64,000 nucleotides of DNA from Streptomyces sp. CB02959 (GTDB lineage: Bacteria > Actinomycetota > Actinomycetes > Streptomycetales > Streptomycetaceae): NCBI RefSeq assembly GCF_002803155.1, contig NZ_NNBP01000003.1, positions 124,001 to 188,000 on the forward strand, in the 5' to 3' direction. The notes under the pieces are model-generated. The model saw only the letters and a list, made by a program, of their open reading frames with translations. It ran no database searches and was not told where the DNA came from. This document shows, one piece after another, positions 1 to 8,094 of this stretch. How positions within the stretch are numbered: the stretch's first letter is position 1; every line of letters starts with the position of its first letter. The position numbers and the translations under genes are program-made.

Positions 1-429
1 TTCCGTGAACTTCCCGCCCTGATAGCGGTGTTGGATGCGCGCTGGGGCCGGATCACTCATGTCACGGTGAACCCGACCTACTGGCCCGTGGTGCCGCGCA
101 AGGTGCCGGTGGCCGGGCACACGGTGCACGTGGGCTGGTTCGCGGCAGAGCAGGACCCGAACAAGCTGATCCTCCTCTCCTACACCATGGGCCGCTGGGA
201 CCTGCTGGTGATCCCGCCGGAGACCGATCCGACTGCCGCGGCCCGGCTGATGTCGGCTGCATCCACCCCGGGCGGCCTCCTGACCGCCAGCGCCCTCATG
301 GCGAGCGAGCACACCACCCATGACGCGCAGGAGGCGCTGTGGCGGGAAGAAGAGTGGGAGAGCGAGGGCGGAGCCGCCTTGGCGCCAGGAATCCCAGGCG
401 GGCTCTCGGCCTCCGCCCGAGGGATGTGA
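1..429 (+). CDS. DUF5994-type conserved protein, 5'-truncated by window edge
   Basis: The reading frame is open from base 1 (FRELPALIAVLDARWGR) without a start, so the gene begins upstream; the GTG at 28 is internal. The visible part is the C-terminal portion of a small actinobacterial protein I recognise as DUF5994-like: an Arg/Trp-rich beta region (VTVNPTYWPVVP, VGWFAAEQDPNKLILLSY, GRWDLLVIPPET) followed by an Ala-rich helix and an acidic tail. No catalytic motif or signal peptide is visible and the function is unknown. The next gene starts 5 bases downstream, so the two are probably co-transcribed. Confidence 0.75.
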   Translation, partial: FRELPALIAVLDARWGRITHVTVNPTYWPVVPRKVPVAGHTVHVGWFAAEQDPNKLILLSYTMGRWDLLVIPPETDPTAAARLMSAASTPGGLLTASALMASEHTTHDAQEALWREEEWESEGGAALAPGIPGGLSASARGM

Positions 430-433
430 GGGC

Positions 434-658
434 GTGGGGACGATCATCACCGTGACCATGATCAGCATCGCGATCGTCGCGGGCATGTTCCTGATCCATC
501 GGCTCGACGCGCAGCACGACGAGCGGATCGCCGCCTCCCCCTTCAGCGACGCCCTGCCCGGATCCGGACTGTGGAGCCGCACCAGGGAACGGCCGACCGA
601 GCCCGTTGAACCACCCGCGGCCGACCGCCACGAGCGCCACGCCGGTGGCCGCGGATGA
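434..658 (+). CDS. small single-pass membrane protein
   Basis: 74 residues from GTG 434, which directly follows the stop of the previous gene. I chose this start because the longer ATG-started frame only reads through that gene. Residues ~3-20 (ITVTMISIAIVAGMFLI) form one hydrophobic segment, followed by a polar tail rich in Arg, Glu and Pro. It resembles short Streptomyces membrane proteins found beside DUF5994 genes, but the function is unknown. Confidence 0.55.
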   Translation: MGTIITVTMISIAIVAGMFLIHRLDAQHDERIAASPFSDALPGSGLWSRTRERPTEPVEPPAADRHERHAGGRG

Positions 659-738
659 CACCGACCTGTTTCTGGCTGGGGGCGGTGGGTGTGAGGCGAC
701 GGCATCACACCCACCGACACGTCCTCCTGTCGCCCCCA

Positions 739-1029
739 ATGAGCGAGGTCCCCATGAGCGAGGCCAGCATGAAGTCGCCAGAACACCCTTCAGCGGGGCG
801 CGCCGACGTACGCATCGTCGCCGCGTCCCCCGACGCCGCCCGTCAGGTCGCAGACGCCCTCCGTCGTCGCTTCGCCGCCACCGAACAGCGCAGCTACCCC
901 GTCGACGACTCAGGCGGAACCCGCCTCCACCTCACCGTCGACACCACCCACAGGCCAGAGCCGGCGCAGCCCTGGCTGGTATCCAGTCGATCCTCCGGGG
1001 ACGCCCGCACACAGACAGACGAAATCTGA
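739..1029 (+). CDS. conserved hypothetical protein (~96 aa)
   Basis: The most plausible starts are ATG 739 or ATG 754, because the frame upstream of 739 looks non-coding. The body (VRIVAASPDAARQVADALRRRFAATEQRSYP then GTRLHLTVDT) predicts a compact beta-alpha-beta fold. The C-terminus is low complexity. It follows the DUF5994-type gene and the small membrane protein on the same strand. No function can be assigned. Confidence 0.55.
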   Translation: MSEVPMSEASMKSPEHPSAGRADVRIVAASPDAARQVADALRRRFAATEQRSYPVDDSGGTRLHLTVDTTHRPEPAQPWLVSSRSSGDARTQTDEI

Positions 1030-1111
1030 AGCGCAAGGGCGGTGGGGCAGGCGTACCACCGCCCTGGCCCACAGGCACCGAGTCGGTGCCCGGCACGAGT
1101 GAGCGGCAATC

Positions 1112-1384
1112 ATGGCAACACTGCACGAGCGGAAGCACTACCGCGAGACGATCATGAAGTCTCTGTACGAGACCACGGAAGGCAATCGATTCCTTGGCGT
1201 CACCGGGGCGAACCTGCGCGACGATCTCCAGATCCCCGAGCAGGACCTGGCCGCCGCCTGCGCATACCTGGTGGGCGAAGGGCTGGTCACCGTCGACTGG
1301 GCACAGGGAAACACCCCCGTGATGGTCACGCTGACGCACCAGGGAATCCGGCTCCTGGAAGCCGAAGAGGAGGAAAGGGGCTGA
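1112..1384 (+). CDS. small protein resembling a winged-helix domain
   Basis: 90 residues from ATG 1112. The order helix (YRETIMKSLYETTEG), helix (LRDDLQIPEQDLAAACAYLVGEGLVTVDW) and a beta-wing-like stretch (TPVMVTLTHQGIRLLEAEEEE) resembles a MarR/PadR-like winged helix without extra domains. It could bind DNA, but this is inference from pattern only. It is the last gene before a long gene-poor stretch. Confidence 0.6.
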   Translation: MATLHERKHYRETIMKSLYETTEGNRFLGVTGANLRDDLQIPEQDLAAACAYLVGEGLVTVDWAQGNTPVMVTLTHQGIRLLEAEEEERG

Positions 1385-2022
1385 CGCGACACGAAGGCTG
1401 CTTCCGGGAGCCGAGCCACCCCATTGCCCCGTAATCGCCCTTATGCCGTAAAAGTGCCTCACGCATGGCATGAGAGGTGGGTCCGCGCACTCTCACGTGC
1501 AACGACCTGAAAGGGCGACCCCGGCGCGTATATGCCGGGGCCGTTGGCAACACGGATCGAGTGGCCGCCGCCGCCAAAGGTGCGATGCCTATTCGCGGGC
1601 AACCGCCTCAAACGGCTGGTCAGCCGTCCGCCATGCGTGAGCGATGCGTGAGCGGACGACGTGGCACGGACTGGCCGGCGGTGGACCCGACGTCGGCCAG
1701 ATGTCCTCCGGCCTGGCATGAGTGGACTGTGGCCGACTGCGTAGGACCGTCGGTCACGTGCCCGTCGGGACTTTCAATCCAGTAGCCCACCACATTTGCT
1801 CATGCACACCTCACCGACGGCGCAGACCCGCCGTACCCCTCCGCACCCGGATCGGGCCCACGCGAGTCGCCTCCACCCCCATCCCATCGCAGGCCAGCCC
1901 CGCCCCAGCCCTTTAGCGCGGCACACCAGGGTCAGCGGCGGTCAAACCGGCTGCCTCCGGCAAGGCTCCCGCGCCCAGATAGTCGCAGTTCAGAGCGCCA
2001 TTGCGCCCCGAGGCGCCCTTGA
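1385..2022. other. gene-poor stretch, one weak hairpin
   Basis: No reading frame here has convincing codon bias. The only structure I see is a 7-bp GC stem (CCCCGGC/GCCGGGG) with an 8-nt loop at 1519-1540, 135 bases after the previous stop and without a T-run. It could be a weak terminator. Confidence 0.4.
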
Positions 2023-2066
2023 TTCCCAAGCTCAGAGCGCGGGTTCGATTCCCGTCACCCGCTCCA
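2023..2066 (+). other. 3' fragment of tRNA-Gly(UCC): candidate att scar
   Basis: The 44 bases begin in the anticodon loop (TTCCCAAG), continue through the variable region and T-arm (GGGTTCGATTCCC) and end with the 3' acceptor strand CACCCGC and TCCA. They match the 3' half of actinobacterial tRNA-Gly(UCC) as I know it. The matching 5' half (an upstream GCGGGT strand, D-arm) is absent, so this cannot be a functional tRNA. Half-tRNAs of this kind are typically left at one end of an integrative element that used the tRNA 3' end as attB. No integrase is seen nearby. Confidence 0.75.
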
Positions 2067-2071
2067 GAGTG

Positions 2072-2098
2072 AAGGCCCAGGTCGATGACCTGGGCCTT
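2072..2098 (+). terminator. intrinsic terminator behind the tRNA fragment
   Basis: A perfect 12-bp stem, AAGGCCCAGGTC / GACCTGGGCCTT, with a GAT loop is followed by a T-rich run (GTTTGTTGT). It sits 5 bases after the CCA of the tRNA-Gly fragment, the position expected for the original tRNA terminator. Confidence 0.75.
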
Positions 2099-2583
2099 GT
2101 TTGTTGTCCGGGCCTCTTGCGGGGCGGCGTGCCCTCCGCGTGCCCCAACTCGCCCGAAGGCCCTGCCGAGTGGGTCACCAGAACGTGAACTCCGGCCCAC
2201 CCGAGCCGACTTGCCTCGAAAGGCGAGACGCACTCTTCGTGATCTACACCACTCGGCTGCTGCGGGTGCGCAAATGCGCAGACGACAAGTGGCGCTGACG
2301 GCCGCGAGTCACCGACCGGAGGGAACTCGGGCCGACGGATTCAACTCGTCGAGGACTTCGCACTTTTCGCCGTCCAGGCGGCCGATCCGACCGGCCAGGC
2401 GGGCCTCGTCGGCCCGGGTGCCGAGATGCAGGCCGTGCCGGCCATGCAGCGTTCAGCGTTCGGATGAGGCGGGCGTATCTGCAGGCACACGTTCTCCGCA
2501 CAGCCGGCCACGAACAGGGACTGCGCCTGTGAGGTTCGCAGGCAAGCGCTCGCCGGCCGGCGAAGCGGATCCGCGTGCCGGCG
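2099..2583. other. stretch without an intact gene
   Basis: No complete gene is supported. On the minus strand, about 2320-2455, one frame reads RHGLHLGTRADEARLAGR and LDGEKCEVLDELN with coding-like third positions, but a stop lies just upstream and there is no start. It may be a decayed gene fragment. Confidence 0.35.
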
Positions 2584-3033
2584 TCACGATTCCGCGAAGG
2601 GGCCGGTGGTGACGAAGCGGTGGAGTTGGCGGGCGAAGGTCTGCACCTCGTCGGGAGACCAGGAGGCGAGGGACGCCTCGATGTGCGCGGCGAGGCGCTG
2701 CCGGGTGGTTTCGACCGCCCGCTGTCCGGTTTCGGTCAGAGCGAGCAGGGTGGCGCGGCGGTCGTGGGGGTCGGGTTCGCGGCGCAGCAGGCCGACCTCC
2801 TCCAGCCGGGTGGCGCGGCGGGTGACGCCGGAGCGGTCCAGGCCGATCTCACCGGCGAGGTCCGCGGCGCTGCGCGGGCCGGTGCGGGCGAGGCCGCTGA
2901 GGACGGGGTACGTGGTCTCGTCCACGGCCTCGCCCACGTTGTCCGTCAGGCGTTGGTACAGCTGCGCCCGGGTGTCGCGCTTGAGCAGCGTTCCCAGGGC
3001 ATCGGCGATCTCGTGTCCCGCATCGTTCGACAT
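2584..3033 (-). CDS. MarR-family transcriptional regulator
   Basis: 149 residues. A dimerisation helix is followed by a MarR winged helix-turn-helix (about residues 50-100: SAADLAGEIGLDRSGVTRRA, LEEVGLLRREPDPHDRRATL with the D-x-R wing) and C-terminal helices. It is divergent from a SnoaL-like gene and a flavin monooxygenase. Two copies of the operator GCGTGC-N5-GCACGC lie between the divergent starts, so it probably autoregulates and represses both units until a small ligand, perhaps a phenolic or oxidised compound, releases it. The ligand is unknown. Confidence 0.9.
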   Translation of the reverse strand: MSNDAGHEIADALGTLLKRDTRAQLYQRLTDNVGEAVDETTYPVLSGLARTGPRSAADLAGEIGLDRSGVTRRATRLEEVGLLRREPDPHDRRATLLALTETGQRAVETTRQRLAAHIEASLASWSPDEVQTFARQLHRFVTTGPFAES

Positions 3034-3045
3034 GACTCCAGTTTA

Positions 3046-3062
3046 GCGTGCGCGGCGCACGC
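3046..3062. promoter_or_regulatory. candidate MarR operator 1
   Basis: Perfect 17-bp palindrome GCGTGCGCGGCGCACGC, 13 bases upstream of the MarR start. It shares the half-sites GCGTGC/GCACGC with a second copy 38 bp away. Confidence 0.6.
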
Positions 3063-3083
3063 AATCTGTAGTACTGTGCAGAT

Positions 3084-3100
3084 GCGTGCTCAGCGCACGC
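3084..3100. promoter_or_regulatory. candidate MarR operator 2
   Basis: GCGTGC-TCAGC-GCACGC has the same outer half-sites and the same 5-bp spacer as operator 1. It lies 36 bases upstream of the SnoaL-like gene start, where it could block that promoter. Confidence 0.55.
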
Positions 3101-3136
3101 ATATCTTGCTGGAACGTGAATCCCGAGGAGCTCCTC

Positions 3137-3541
3137 ATGACCACCGCCACCACTCGCACCGACGTCGCCGCCGCCCTCACCGACCTGCTCTTCACCCCCG
3201 GACTGGAGCTGGCCGAGGCCGTCGACCGGCACTTCGCCCCCGACTACCGCCAGCGCACCGACGGCCGCTGGGACAACCGCGAGGAGTTCACAGCCCACAT
3301 CGCCCACCTGCGCACGATCATCGCCGGCGGCGAGATCCAGGTCCTGGAGGAGCTCGTGCAGGGCGACCTCTACGCGGACCGCCACATCATCGACGCCCGC
3401 AAGACCGACGGCTCCTCCGTGCGCGTGGAGGTCTACCTCTTCGGCGAGTTCGCCCCCGACGGCCGGTTCCGCCGCATCGAGGAGACCACCCTCATGCTCC
3501 AGGGCGCCGACGCCGACCGGAACATCGGCAGCGCCCGCTGA
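3137..3541 (+). CDS. SnoaL-like / NTF2-fold protein
   Basis: 134 residues from ATG 3137, chosen for the strong GAGGAG ribosome site just upstream; the longer frame from 3086 would run through operator 2. The N-terminal helix (VAAALTDLLFTPGLELAEAVDRHFAPDY), central helix (REEFTAHIAHLRTIIAGG) and the beta strands after them fit the SnoaL-like NTF2 fold used by polyketide cyclases, hydroxylases and many small-ligand binders. It is transcribed toward a flavin monooxygenase and away from MarR, so a role in the same detoxification or modification response is plausible but unproven. Confidence 0.75.
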   Translation: MTTATTRTDVAAALTDLLFTPGLELAEAVDRHFAPDYRQRTDGRWDNREEFTAHIAHLRTIIAGGEIQVLEELVQGDLYADRHIIDARKTDGSSVRVEVYLFGEFAPDGRFRRIEETTLMLQGADADRNIGSAR

Positions 3542-3754
3542 CCTGACGGACACGCCGTCCGGCCGAGTCGGCTGTCGACGGCCGGCATTGACACCCCGGC
3601 CCGCGAGGGCGCCCACGCCGGCTCCGACAGCCGGGCCCACCGCCGGGCACAGGCCCGGTCGGCCAGGACTGCGGCTGGGCGCGTACGCGGGCGCCCGAAC
3701 GGCCGGGGCACCCGGATTGCAGCCATCACCTACAAGAGAAAGGAAGTGGTCGTC

Positions 3755-5227
3755 ATGCTCGACGTCCTCATCGCCGGGGCCGGCCCGGTGGGACTCTGGC
3801 TCGCCGCGGAGTTGCGCCTGCACGGAGCGGAGGTGACCGTCGTGGAACGCCGCGCGGCACCGGACGGACGATCGCGTGCGGTCGGCATGCAGGCCGGCAC
3901 GCTGGACACCTTCGCCACCCGAGGACTCGCGGAGCGGTTCATCGAACGCGGCACCCCGGTGCCGACCGGCCACTTCGGCGCGGCGACCACCCGGCTGGAC
4001 TTCTCCACAGCCGGGGCGGTGCACCCGTTCATGCTGGCGCTCGGTCAGTCCGTCACCGAACAGCTCCTGGAGGAGCACGCGGTCGCCGTGGGCGCCCGGG
4101 TGCTGCGCGGAGAGGAGGTCGTCTCGCTCACCCAGGGGCCGGACGCCGTCGAGGTGGTGATCCGGGCCGGCGGCACCCACCGGACCGTGCAGGCCCGCTG
4201 GGTGGTGGGCTGCGACGGCACCCGCAGCGCGGTGCGCCAGGCGGCCGGCATCGACTTCCCCGGTCAGGACACCACGCTGACCGGGTGGCTCGCCGACGTC
4301 GAACTCGACGATCCGCCCACCGCGCCGCTCGCCGCCACCGGGCCGGCCGGTTCGTTCCTGGCGGCCCCGATCGGCGACGGCGTCCACCGGCTGGCGGGCC
4401 TCTCCACGGCCACCATGCACCACGGCACCGGCGAACCGCTGACCCTGGACGAGGTGCGCGAGCAGACCCGCACGCTACTGGGACGGGACCTGGGTATGCG
4501 CAACCCCCGGTGGCTGTCGCGCTACGGCAATGCCACCCGCCAGGCCGCGCGGTACCGGGCCGGACGGGTACTGCTGGCCGGGGACGCGGCGCACATGTTC
4601 TTCCCGGCCGGTGGGCAGGGCATGAACCTCGGCATCCAGGACGCCACCAACCTGGGCTGGAAGCTGGCCGCCACCCTCCAGGGCCGGGCCCCCGACGGAC
4701 TGCTCGACAGCTACGACACGGAGCGCCGGCCGGCCGCCCGCGCCGTCATCGACAACACCCGCGCTCAACTCGCCCTGTTCGCCGCGGCGAGCCCGGAGCA
4801 GATCGCGCTGCGCGAGGTCTGGTCCGCCGCGCTGGCCGAACCGCAGACCAACCGCCAGTGGGCCCGCCGGATCGCCGGCTTCGACGACCCGCTCCCCGCC
4901 GACACCGCACCCGGCGCGCACCCACTGAACGGCACGCGGCTGGCCGGCCTCGCCCTGGACGCGGCCGACGCACCCACCGCCCACCCGCTGATGCACCACG
5001 GCAGGCCGCTGCTGCTGGACCTCGGCGGGACGCGGACGCCGTGTTCCGCAGGCGGTCTGGAACAGCGGACAGTCACCGTCAACACCAAGGCGGCGGATCC
5101 GATCTGGCGGGACGTCACCGCTGTTCTGATCCGACCGGACGCCCGGATCACCTGGGCCACCACCGACACCGACCCGCAGCGCCGGGCCGCGGACTGCCTC
5201 ACCGCCCTGCGCACGCTGTGCCGCTGA
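3755..5227 (+). CDS. FAD-dependent aromatic monooxygenase (PheA/TfdB, Rox-like)
   Basis: 490 residues from ATG 3755, preceded by AAAGGAAG; an in-frame GTG at 3746 overlaps that ribosome site. Class A flavin hydroxylase motifs are in order: GAGPVG dinucleotide fold at the N-terminus, the DG motif in GCDGTRSAVR, and the GD motif in LLAGDAAHMFFPAGGQGMN. A C-terminal thioredoxin-like region ends in RRAADCLTALRTLC. Family members hydroxylate phenols, polyketides or rifamycins using NAD(P)H and O2. Its place downstream of a MarR-controlled divergent promoter suggests an inducible response to an aromatic compound. The substrate cannot be read from sequence. Confidence 0.85.
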   Translation: MLDVLIAGAGPVGLWLAAELRLHGAEVTVVERRAAPDGRSRAVGMQAGTLDTFATRGLAERFIERGTPVPTGHFGAATTRLDFSTAGAVHPFMLALGQSVTEQLLEEHAVAVGARVLRGEEVVSLTQGPDAVEVVIRAGGTHRTVQARWVVGCDGTRSAVRQAAGIDFPGQDTTLTGWLADVELDDPPTAPLAATGPAGSFLAAPIGDGVHRLAGLSTATMHHGTGEPLTLDEVREQTRTLLGRDLGMRNPRWLSRYGNATRQAARYRAGRVLLAGDAAHMFFPAGGQGMNLGIQDATNLGWKLAATLQGRAPDGLLDSYDTERRPAARAVIDNTRAQLALFAAASPEQIALREVWSAALAEPQTNRQWARRIAGFDDPLPADTAPGAHPLNGTRLAGLALDAADAPTAHPLMHHGRPLLLDLGGTRTPCSAGGLEQRTVTVNTKAADPIWRDVTAVLIRPDARITWATTDTDPQRRAADCLTALRTLCR

Positions 5228-5296
5228 GCGGGGCCCCTCCCTCACCGGGGCGGGCGCCGGGGATCGCTACTTTCCGCATCTGGCCATTACTCTGTG

Positions 5297-5302
5297 TATA
5301 GT
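5297..5302 (+). promoter_or_regulatory. -10-like TATAGT directly before a start codon
   Basis: TATAGT ends 6 bases before ATG 5309 and there is no Shine-Dalgarno sequence between. This is the layout of a leaderless transcript beginning at the A of the start codon, common in Streptomyces. No clear -35 is seen. Confidence 0.4.
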
Positions 5303-5308
5303 TTTCCC

Positions 5309-5770
5309 ATGGCCGCTCCCCGTGCCGTCCGCCGCCTCCTGCTCGCCACCGGCTTTCTGGTGCTTGTGCAGGCGGGGCTCGGCTTGGTCGTCAATCTCTA
5401 CGTCCTCTATCCGGCTCACCATCCGGGCTCTCCCACGGGGGCCTATCTCTTCGGGGTCTATGAGGGCTTCCTCTGGGCGGTCGGGCACGGCACCGCCGCC
5501 CTCGCCGTGCACGTCGTGCTCGGCCTCGCGCTCGTCCTGCTGGCGATCGTCGCGGCGGTGGGCGCCGTGCTGCTCCGTCAGCGTGCGGTCGCGTTCTGGT
5601 CCGTGCTCGGGGCGCTCCTCGTCATCGGTTCGGCCGTCAACGGCGGGCGGTTCCTCGCCAGCGGCCAGATCTTCAACTCACTGCTGATGGCCCTGCTCGC
5701 GCTCAGCTCCGAGGTGTGTTTCCAGTTCGCCATCCACCTTCTGCCCTCCGAGCGGCACCCCGCCCGCTGA
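5309..5770 (+). CDS. four-helix integral membrane protein, unknown function
   Basis: 153 residues from ATG 5309; the upstream GTG 5294 would place the -10-like box inside the gene. Four hydrophobic segments are visible (around residues 8-31, 55-83, 88-108 and 117-140). The third and fourth follow LLRQR and NGGRFLASGQ. His residues in VGHGTAALAVHVVLG could contact haem or metal, but no family is recognised. It converges on ureD. Confidence 0.7.
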   Translation: MAAPRAVRRLLLATGFLVLVQAGLGLVVNLYVLYPAHHPGSPTGAYLFGVYEGFLWAVGHGTAALAVHVVLGLALVLLAIVAAVGAVLLRQRAVAFWSVLGALLVIGSAVNGGRFLASGQIFNSLLMALLALSSEVCFQFAIHLLPSERHPAR

Positions 5771-5823
5771 CCGCTCGGCGCGCGGGCCGCGGATCGGCTG
5801 TCCGGAGCCGGGGTTGGCGGCGC

Positions 5824-6638
5824 TCAGTCCGGTGGGCCGGACGCGGCACGGTATGCCCGGTCGAGGAGGCTTCGCAGGCGGAGGCCGTCCTGTGCCACGG
5901 CGGTGATCAGGACCGCGGGGCCGGCGAGCGGGGCCAGCACGGCCCGGCCCGATTCCGAGGGGGCGGTCAGGAGCAGGGGCGCGACCGGGTTGTGCGCGAA
6001 GGCCGGGTCGACGAGGAGGAGTTGGCCGGTGGCCCGGTAGCGGGAGAGGACGGCCGGGCCGTCCCAGCCGGGCGCCCCCGGTCCGTACGCGGCCTGCTGG
6101 TCCAGGAGGGTGCGTCCCCCGCGCCGGACGGTGAGGCGGGTGGCCAGGTGGCCCGGGGGTTCTCCGGCGCGTCCCAGGGCCTGCTCCTCGCGCAGGACGA
6201 GCCGGGCGGTGGCGGCGAGGTCGACGGTGAGGGTCTGCCGCAGATCGCTGCGGGCGGCGCTGATCAACGGCTGGGGGGACCAGTGCAGTTGGGCCCCCTC
6301 TCCGACGGTCAGGTGCACGTCATAGGTGGCGGGTTCGGACGTGGCGCCCTTGAGGGCGAGGGTCGCGGTGGCGGAGGAGATGTGCAGTGCCGCGCCGTGG
6401 TCCGCGGTGGCCTCGATCCGGAGCCGGTCGCCGCCCAGGGGCGCGCTCATGGCGCCGACGATGATGACCCGGGCCCAGCCTCCTCGGGGGCGCAGCCGAC
6501 GGAGTTCGAAGGGGCCGTCGCCGTCGAGCGTGGTGATTCTGGTGGCGCCTTCCGCCGCGGTGGCCGCGATGCGGGCGGTGGCGCGTACGCCCACGGTGTC
6601 CGCCGCGGGCGGCGGCGCGGCTTCGTGGAGGGTCGGGG

Positions 6639-6642
<4 letters not shown>
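5824..6642 (-). CDS. ureD: urease accessory protein UreD
   Basis: 272 residues from ATG 6642, overlapping the ureG stop as ATGA, which favours this start over 6684. UreD scaffolds the apo-urease activation complex with UreF and UreG for nickel delivery and lysine carbamylation. Family features are a beta-rich body ([43 protein letters not shown]) and a weakly conserved C-terminus. It is the last gene of the operon ureAB-C-F-G-D. Confidence 0.88.
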
Positions 6643-7334
<692 letters not shown>

Positions 7335-7369
7335 GACTGCTCCGTGCTCGGGTGCGGGATGGGCGTGGG

Positions 7370-8050
7370 TCAGGAGGCGAAGAGCCGGACCGGCCAGGCG
7401 GCGTGCTCCTCGGCGGTGATGTCCAGCAGGGGTGCCGAGGCCGCGGGGAGGGTGTCGTACCCCTTGGTGGGGACGCGGTCGGCGGCCCGGGTGGCCGCGG
7501 AGGCCACCCGGTCGAGGTCGGCGGCCAGCCGGGCGAGGACGGCGGTGGCGTCGAACGGGTCCAGGCTCAGCAGCCGGACCGCGGCCGTGGCCGGACCGCT
7601 GACGCTTTCGTACGCCGCCGCGTGGGCGGCGTCCAGGGGGGCCAGGCCGGCGGACCGGGCGGCCAGGCCCAGGACGACGGGCTGGTGGGCGCCGCGCGGG
7701 CGGGCCGCGGCGAGCGCGTCGAGTTCGGCGCTCGGCCAGGTGGCGCGGGCCGCCCGCATCATCTGGCGGCCCAGCTTCCGTGCCGTGGAGCGCAACGCCG
7801 GCACCGGGGTCCGGGCGTCGGCCGCGTCGTCCAGCGCCAGTGGGTCCAGGCCGGCCGCGGCCGCGGCCGCGGCGGCGAGGCCCGCGGCGACCAGGCCCGC
7901 GGTGTGCAGTCGCCCCCGGCAGAAGTCCGCGAGCGACGCGGTGTCGGTGATACGGCCCGCCCGGACTGCCGGCTCGGCCCCGCCGGAGTGCGCATGCCCT
8001 CCGGCAGGGAACCGGCCGTCCACCAGGACGAGCAGCGCGGCGCGTGTCAT
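7370..8050 (-). CDS. ureF: urease accessory protein UreF
   Basis: 226 residues from ATG 8050 ([24 protein letters not shown]); an in-frame ATG at 8083, close to a GAGG, is an alternative start. UreF is an all-helical activator that bridges UreD and UreG and gates nickel insertion. The conserved N-terminal [14 protein letters not shown] and the Ala-rich helices fit the family. It sits between ureC and ureG. Confidence 0.9.
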   Translation of the reverse strand: MTRAALLVLVDGRFPAGGHAHSGGAEPAVRAGRITDTASLADFCRGRLHTAGLVAAGLAAAAAAAAGLDPLALDDAADARTPVPALRSTARKLGRQMMRAARATWPSAELDALAAARPRGAHQPVVLGLAARSAGLAPLDAAHAAAYESVSGPATAAVRLLSLDPFDATAVLARLAADLDRVASAATRAADRVPTKGYDTLPAASAPLLDITAEEHAAWPVRLFAS

Positions 8051-8094
8051 GGTGCGCAGCCCACCTTCCCCTCCTTTCGCCATGCCCGCGGACC

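Noticed and set aside
1484..1497. parS-like sequence near 1490 (CTCACGTGCAAC)
   Set aside because: At least three mismatches to the ParB site and no neighbours; not counted as parS.
2101..2298. 65-residue plus-strand frame after the tRNA fragment
   Set aside because: No ribosome site, overlaps the tRNA terminator region, and its sequence shows no known fold.
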